Below are positions 3,846 through 5,449 of a stretch of 5,449 bases of DNA, in pieces. The translations under genes and the position numbers were made by a program. The notes under the pieces are model-generated. The model was not told the DNA's origin. It did no database searches and was given only the letters and a program-made list of their open reading frames with translations. The DNA lies in contig JAITEO010000056.1 of NCBI GenBank assembly GCA_031281985.1, positions 1-5,449 on the forward strand, in the 5' to 3' direction. Origin of the DNA: Zoogloeaceae bacterium. Lineage in GTDB: Bacteria > Pseudomonadota > Gammaproteobacteria > Burkholderiales > Rhodocyclaceae. Every line of letters starts with the position of its first letter. Position 1 is the stretch's first letter.

Positions 3846-5449
3846 ATGTTGTCGCCCGCTTCTCCCAAATACCATGCCTTTCCGCCTGTCGGCCTGCGTG
3901 ACCGGCAGTGGCCGGAGGCGCGTCTCACGCAGCCGCCCGTGTGGATGAGCACCGACCTGCGCGACGGCAACCAGGCTCTGTTCGAGCCGATGGATCGCGC
4001 AAGAAAATTGCGCTTTTTCCAGATGCTGTGCGCCATCGGCGTAAAGGAAATCGAAGTCGCCTTTCCCGCCGCCTCGCAGACCGATTTCGATTTCGTGCGC
4101 GAACTGATCGAAGGCGGGCACATTCCCGACGACGTGACGATCGAAGTGCTGACGCAGGCGCGTCCCGCCCTGATCGACCGCACCTTTGCCGCCATCGAGG
4201 GCGCGCGGCGCGTCATCGTGCATCTCTACACCGCCACCTCCGCGCCTTTCCGGGAGATGGTGTTCGGCATGAGCCAGGCGGAACTCATCGACATGACCAC
4301 CGCCAGCGTGCGCCACATCCGCGCCAACGCGAACAACATGTCCGGGACGCAAACGGTTTTTGAATACAGCCCGGAAACCTTCACCGCCACCGAACTGCCC
4401 TTCGCGCTGGAAATCTGCGACGCCGCAACCCAGGCCTGGGGCGCGAGCGCCGAGGACCAGATCATCCTCAACCTGCCCACCACGGTGGAAATGGCAACGC
4501 CCAACGTCTATGCCGACCAGATCGAATGGATGCACCGCCACCTCGCTCAGCGCGAGTGCGTCGTGCTTTCCCTGCATCCGCACAACGACCGCGGCACCGC
4601 CGTCGCCGCCGCCGAACTCGGTCTCATGGCCGGAGGGCAGCGGGTGGAAGGCTGTCTGTTCGGCAACGGCGAGCGCACCGGCAACGTCGATCTCGTCACC
4701 CTGGCGCTGAATCTCTACACCCAGGGCGTGGAACCCGGCCTCGATTTTTCCGACATCAACGCCGTCGCCCGCACCTTCGAAGACTGCACCGATCTGCCCA
4801 TCCATCCGCGCCATCCCTACGTGGGCGACCTGGTATTCACCGCCTTTTCCGGCTCGCACCAGGACGCCATAAAGAAGGGCATGCGCGCCTGGCAAGAGAA
4901 AACGAGCAAACACTGGAACGTCCCCTACCTGCCGCTCGATCCGGCGGACGTGGGACGCAATTACGACTCGCTGATCCGCGTAAACAGCCAGTCCGGAAAG
5001 GGCGGCATCGCCTGGCTGATGGAATCCGCATACGGCATCGTCATGCCGCGCCGCTTGCTGGTGGAATTTTCCGGCATCGTGCAACGGCATATGGACGACA
5101 TCGGCAAGGAAATGCGCGCCGCCGATCTCTGGCGGATTTTTGCCGCCGCGTACCTGGAACCCCCGCCATCCGAGACCGCCACCGCGCCCGCGCCACTGGC
5201 CTATCGCGGCCACCGCCTGGATGCCGACGGCAAGGGCATCGCGCTGGACATCACGCGCGCCGGACGTTGTGAGACGCTCGAAGGCCGCGGCAACGGCCCC
5301 ATAGACGCCGCCGTGCACGCGCTCGCCCGCGCCGGCATTGCCGTGCGGATCATCCGCTTCGAAGAACGCGCCACTCGCGCCAGCCAGGAAGGCGAAGCCA
5401 GCGCCGCCGCCTTCATGGAAATCCGCCTGGCGGACGGACAGACGGAAAG
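3846..5449 (+). CDS. leuA: 2-isopropylmalate synthase, long (type 2) form; 3' end outside window
   Basis: The gene encodes the first committed enzyme of leucine synthesis, condensing acetyl-CoA with 2-oxoisovalerate to 2-isopropylmalate. It starts at 3846 with AAGGAA 6 bases upstream, and 534 residues are visible before the window ends without a stop; family members run roughly 550-640, so little is missing. The TIM-barrel catalytic domain shows STDLRDGNQ (35-43, with R39/D40), LHPHNDRG (243-250, metal ligands H244 and H246) and GNGERTGN (273-280). The subdomain region has GSHQDAIKKG (336-345, H338) and PYLPLDPADVG (360-370), then RVNSQSGKGG. A proline-rich linker (~439-449) leads to the leucine-sensing LeuA dimer domain with GRGNGPIDAAV (480-490). 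All key residues are intact, so a functional, feedback-regulated enzyme is expected. It is divergent from an Lrp-type regulator. No leucine-rich leader peptide is apparent upstream. Confidence 0.98.
   Translation, partial: MLSPASPKYHAFPPVGLRDRQWPEARLTQPPVWMSTDLRDGNQALFEPMDRARKLRFFQMLCAIGVKEIEVAFPAASQTDFDFVRELIEGGHIPDDVTIEVLTQARPALIDRTFAAIEGARRVIVHLYTATSAPFREMVFGMSQAELIDMTTASVRHIRANANNMSGTQTVFEYSPETFTATELPFALEICDAATQAWGASAEDQIILNLPTTVEMATPNVYADQIEWMHRHLAQRECVVLSLHPHNDRGTAVAAAELGLMAGGQRVEGCLFGNGERTGNVDLVTLALNLYTQGVEPGLDFSDINAVARTFEDCTDLPIHPRHPYVGDLVFTAFSGSHQDAIKKGMRAWQEKTSKHWNVPYLPLDPADVGRNYDSLIRVNSQSGKGGIAWLMESAYGIVMPRRLLVEFSGIVQRHMDDIGKEMRAADLWRIFAAAYLEPPPSETATAPAPLAYRGHRLDADGKGIALDITRAGRCETLEGRGNGPIDAAVHALARAGIAVRIIRFEERATRASQEGEASAAAFMEIRLADGQTE

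Noticed and set aside
3811..3948. Possible leader peptide upstream of leuA (ATG at 3811)
   Set aside because: The frame overlaps the leuA start out of frame, has only scattered leucines and is not followed by antiterminator or terminator hairpins.
3768..5318. Long open frame of ~516 codons on the minus strand
   Set aside because: It is antisense to leuA, whose catalytic motifs are all intact on the plus strand. The Gly/His/Ala-rich translation matches nothing.

Overview
The window reads as a GC-rich proteobacterial chromosome segment, most likely betaproteobacterial. The grounds are the GC-rich codon use, the long (type 2) form of 2-isopropylmalate synthase beside a divergent Lrp/AsnC regulator, a CCA-encoding tRNA-Gly close to the E. 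coli glyU type, and intergenic regions packed with small palindromic repeats. Genus cannot be fixed from the sequence alone.

Layout from left to right: (1) 2-115, the possible tail of an AT-richer gene entering from the left, whose last codons lie in a repeat. (2) 64-281, a composite repeat and then a promoter-like -10 box. (3) 282-355, tRNA-Gly(CCC) on +. (4) 356-488, a second composite repeat containing a strong bidirectional terminator that separates the tRNA from a convergent gene. (5) 476-1894 on -, a membrane-anchored glycoside hydrolase family 3 (NagZ-like) protein. (6) 1895-2318, a non-coding mosaic of hairpins and inverted repeats. (7) 2319-2819 on -, a secreted protein with a Pro/Val/Tyr heptad repeat and a glycine-zipper C-terminus. 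(8) 2820-3213, its leader plus a 233-bp MITE-like element holding a REP/BIME-like pair. (9) 3214-3684 on -, an Lrp/AsnC regulator. (10) 3846 to the window end on +, leuA, cut by the window edge just before its C-terminus.

Functional reading: leuA commits carbon to leucine synthesis, and the divergent Lrp-type gene is a natural candidate regulator of the shared 161-bp region, which holds a 7-bp-arm dyad. The GH3 protein and the glycine-zipper protein are both predicted to work in the envelope, but nothing ties them to each other beyond adjacency on the same strand; about 420 bp of repeats separates them, so they are probably not a tight operon.

The most unusual content is intergenic. One repeat vocabulary recurs: a CAAAAAGTA palindrome that supplies the last codons and stop of two unrelated genes, a block of about 46 bp, hairpins with three-base loops closed by C-G pairs, and GTAG-flanked REP-like hairpins. 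These modules are nested and recombined in at least four places. No complete new enzymatic system is visible.
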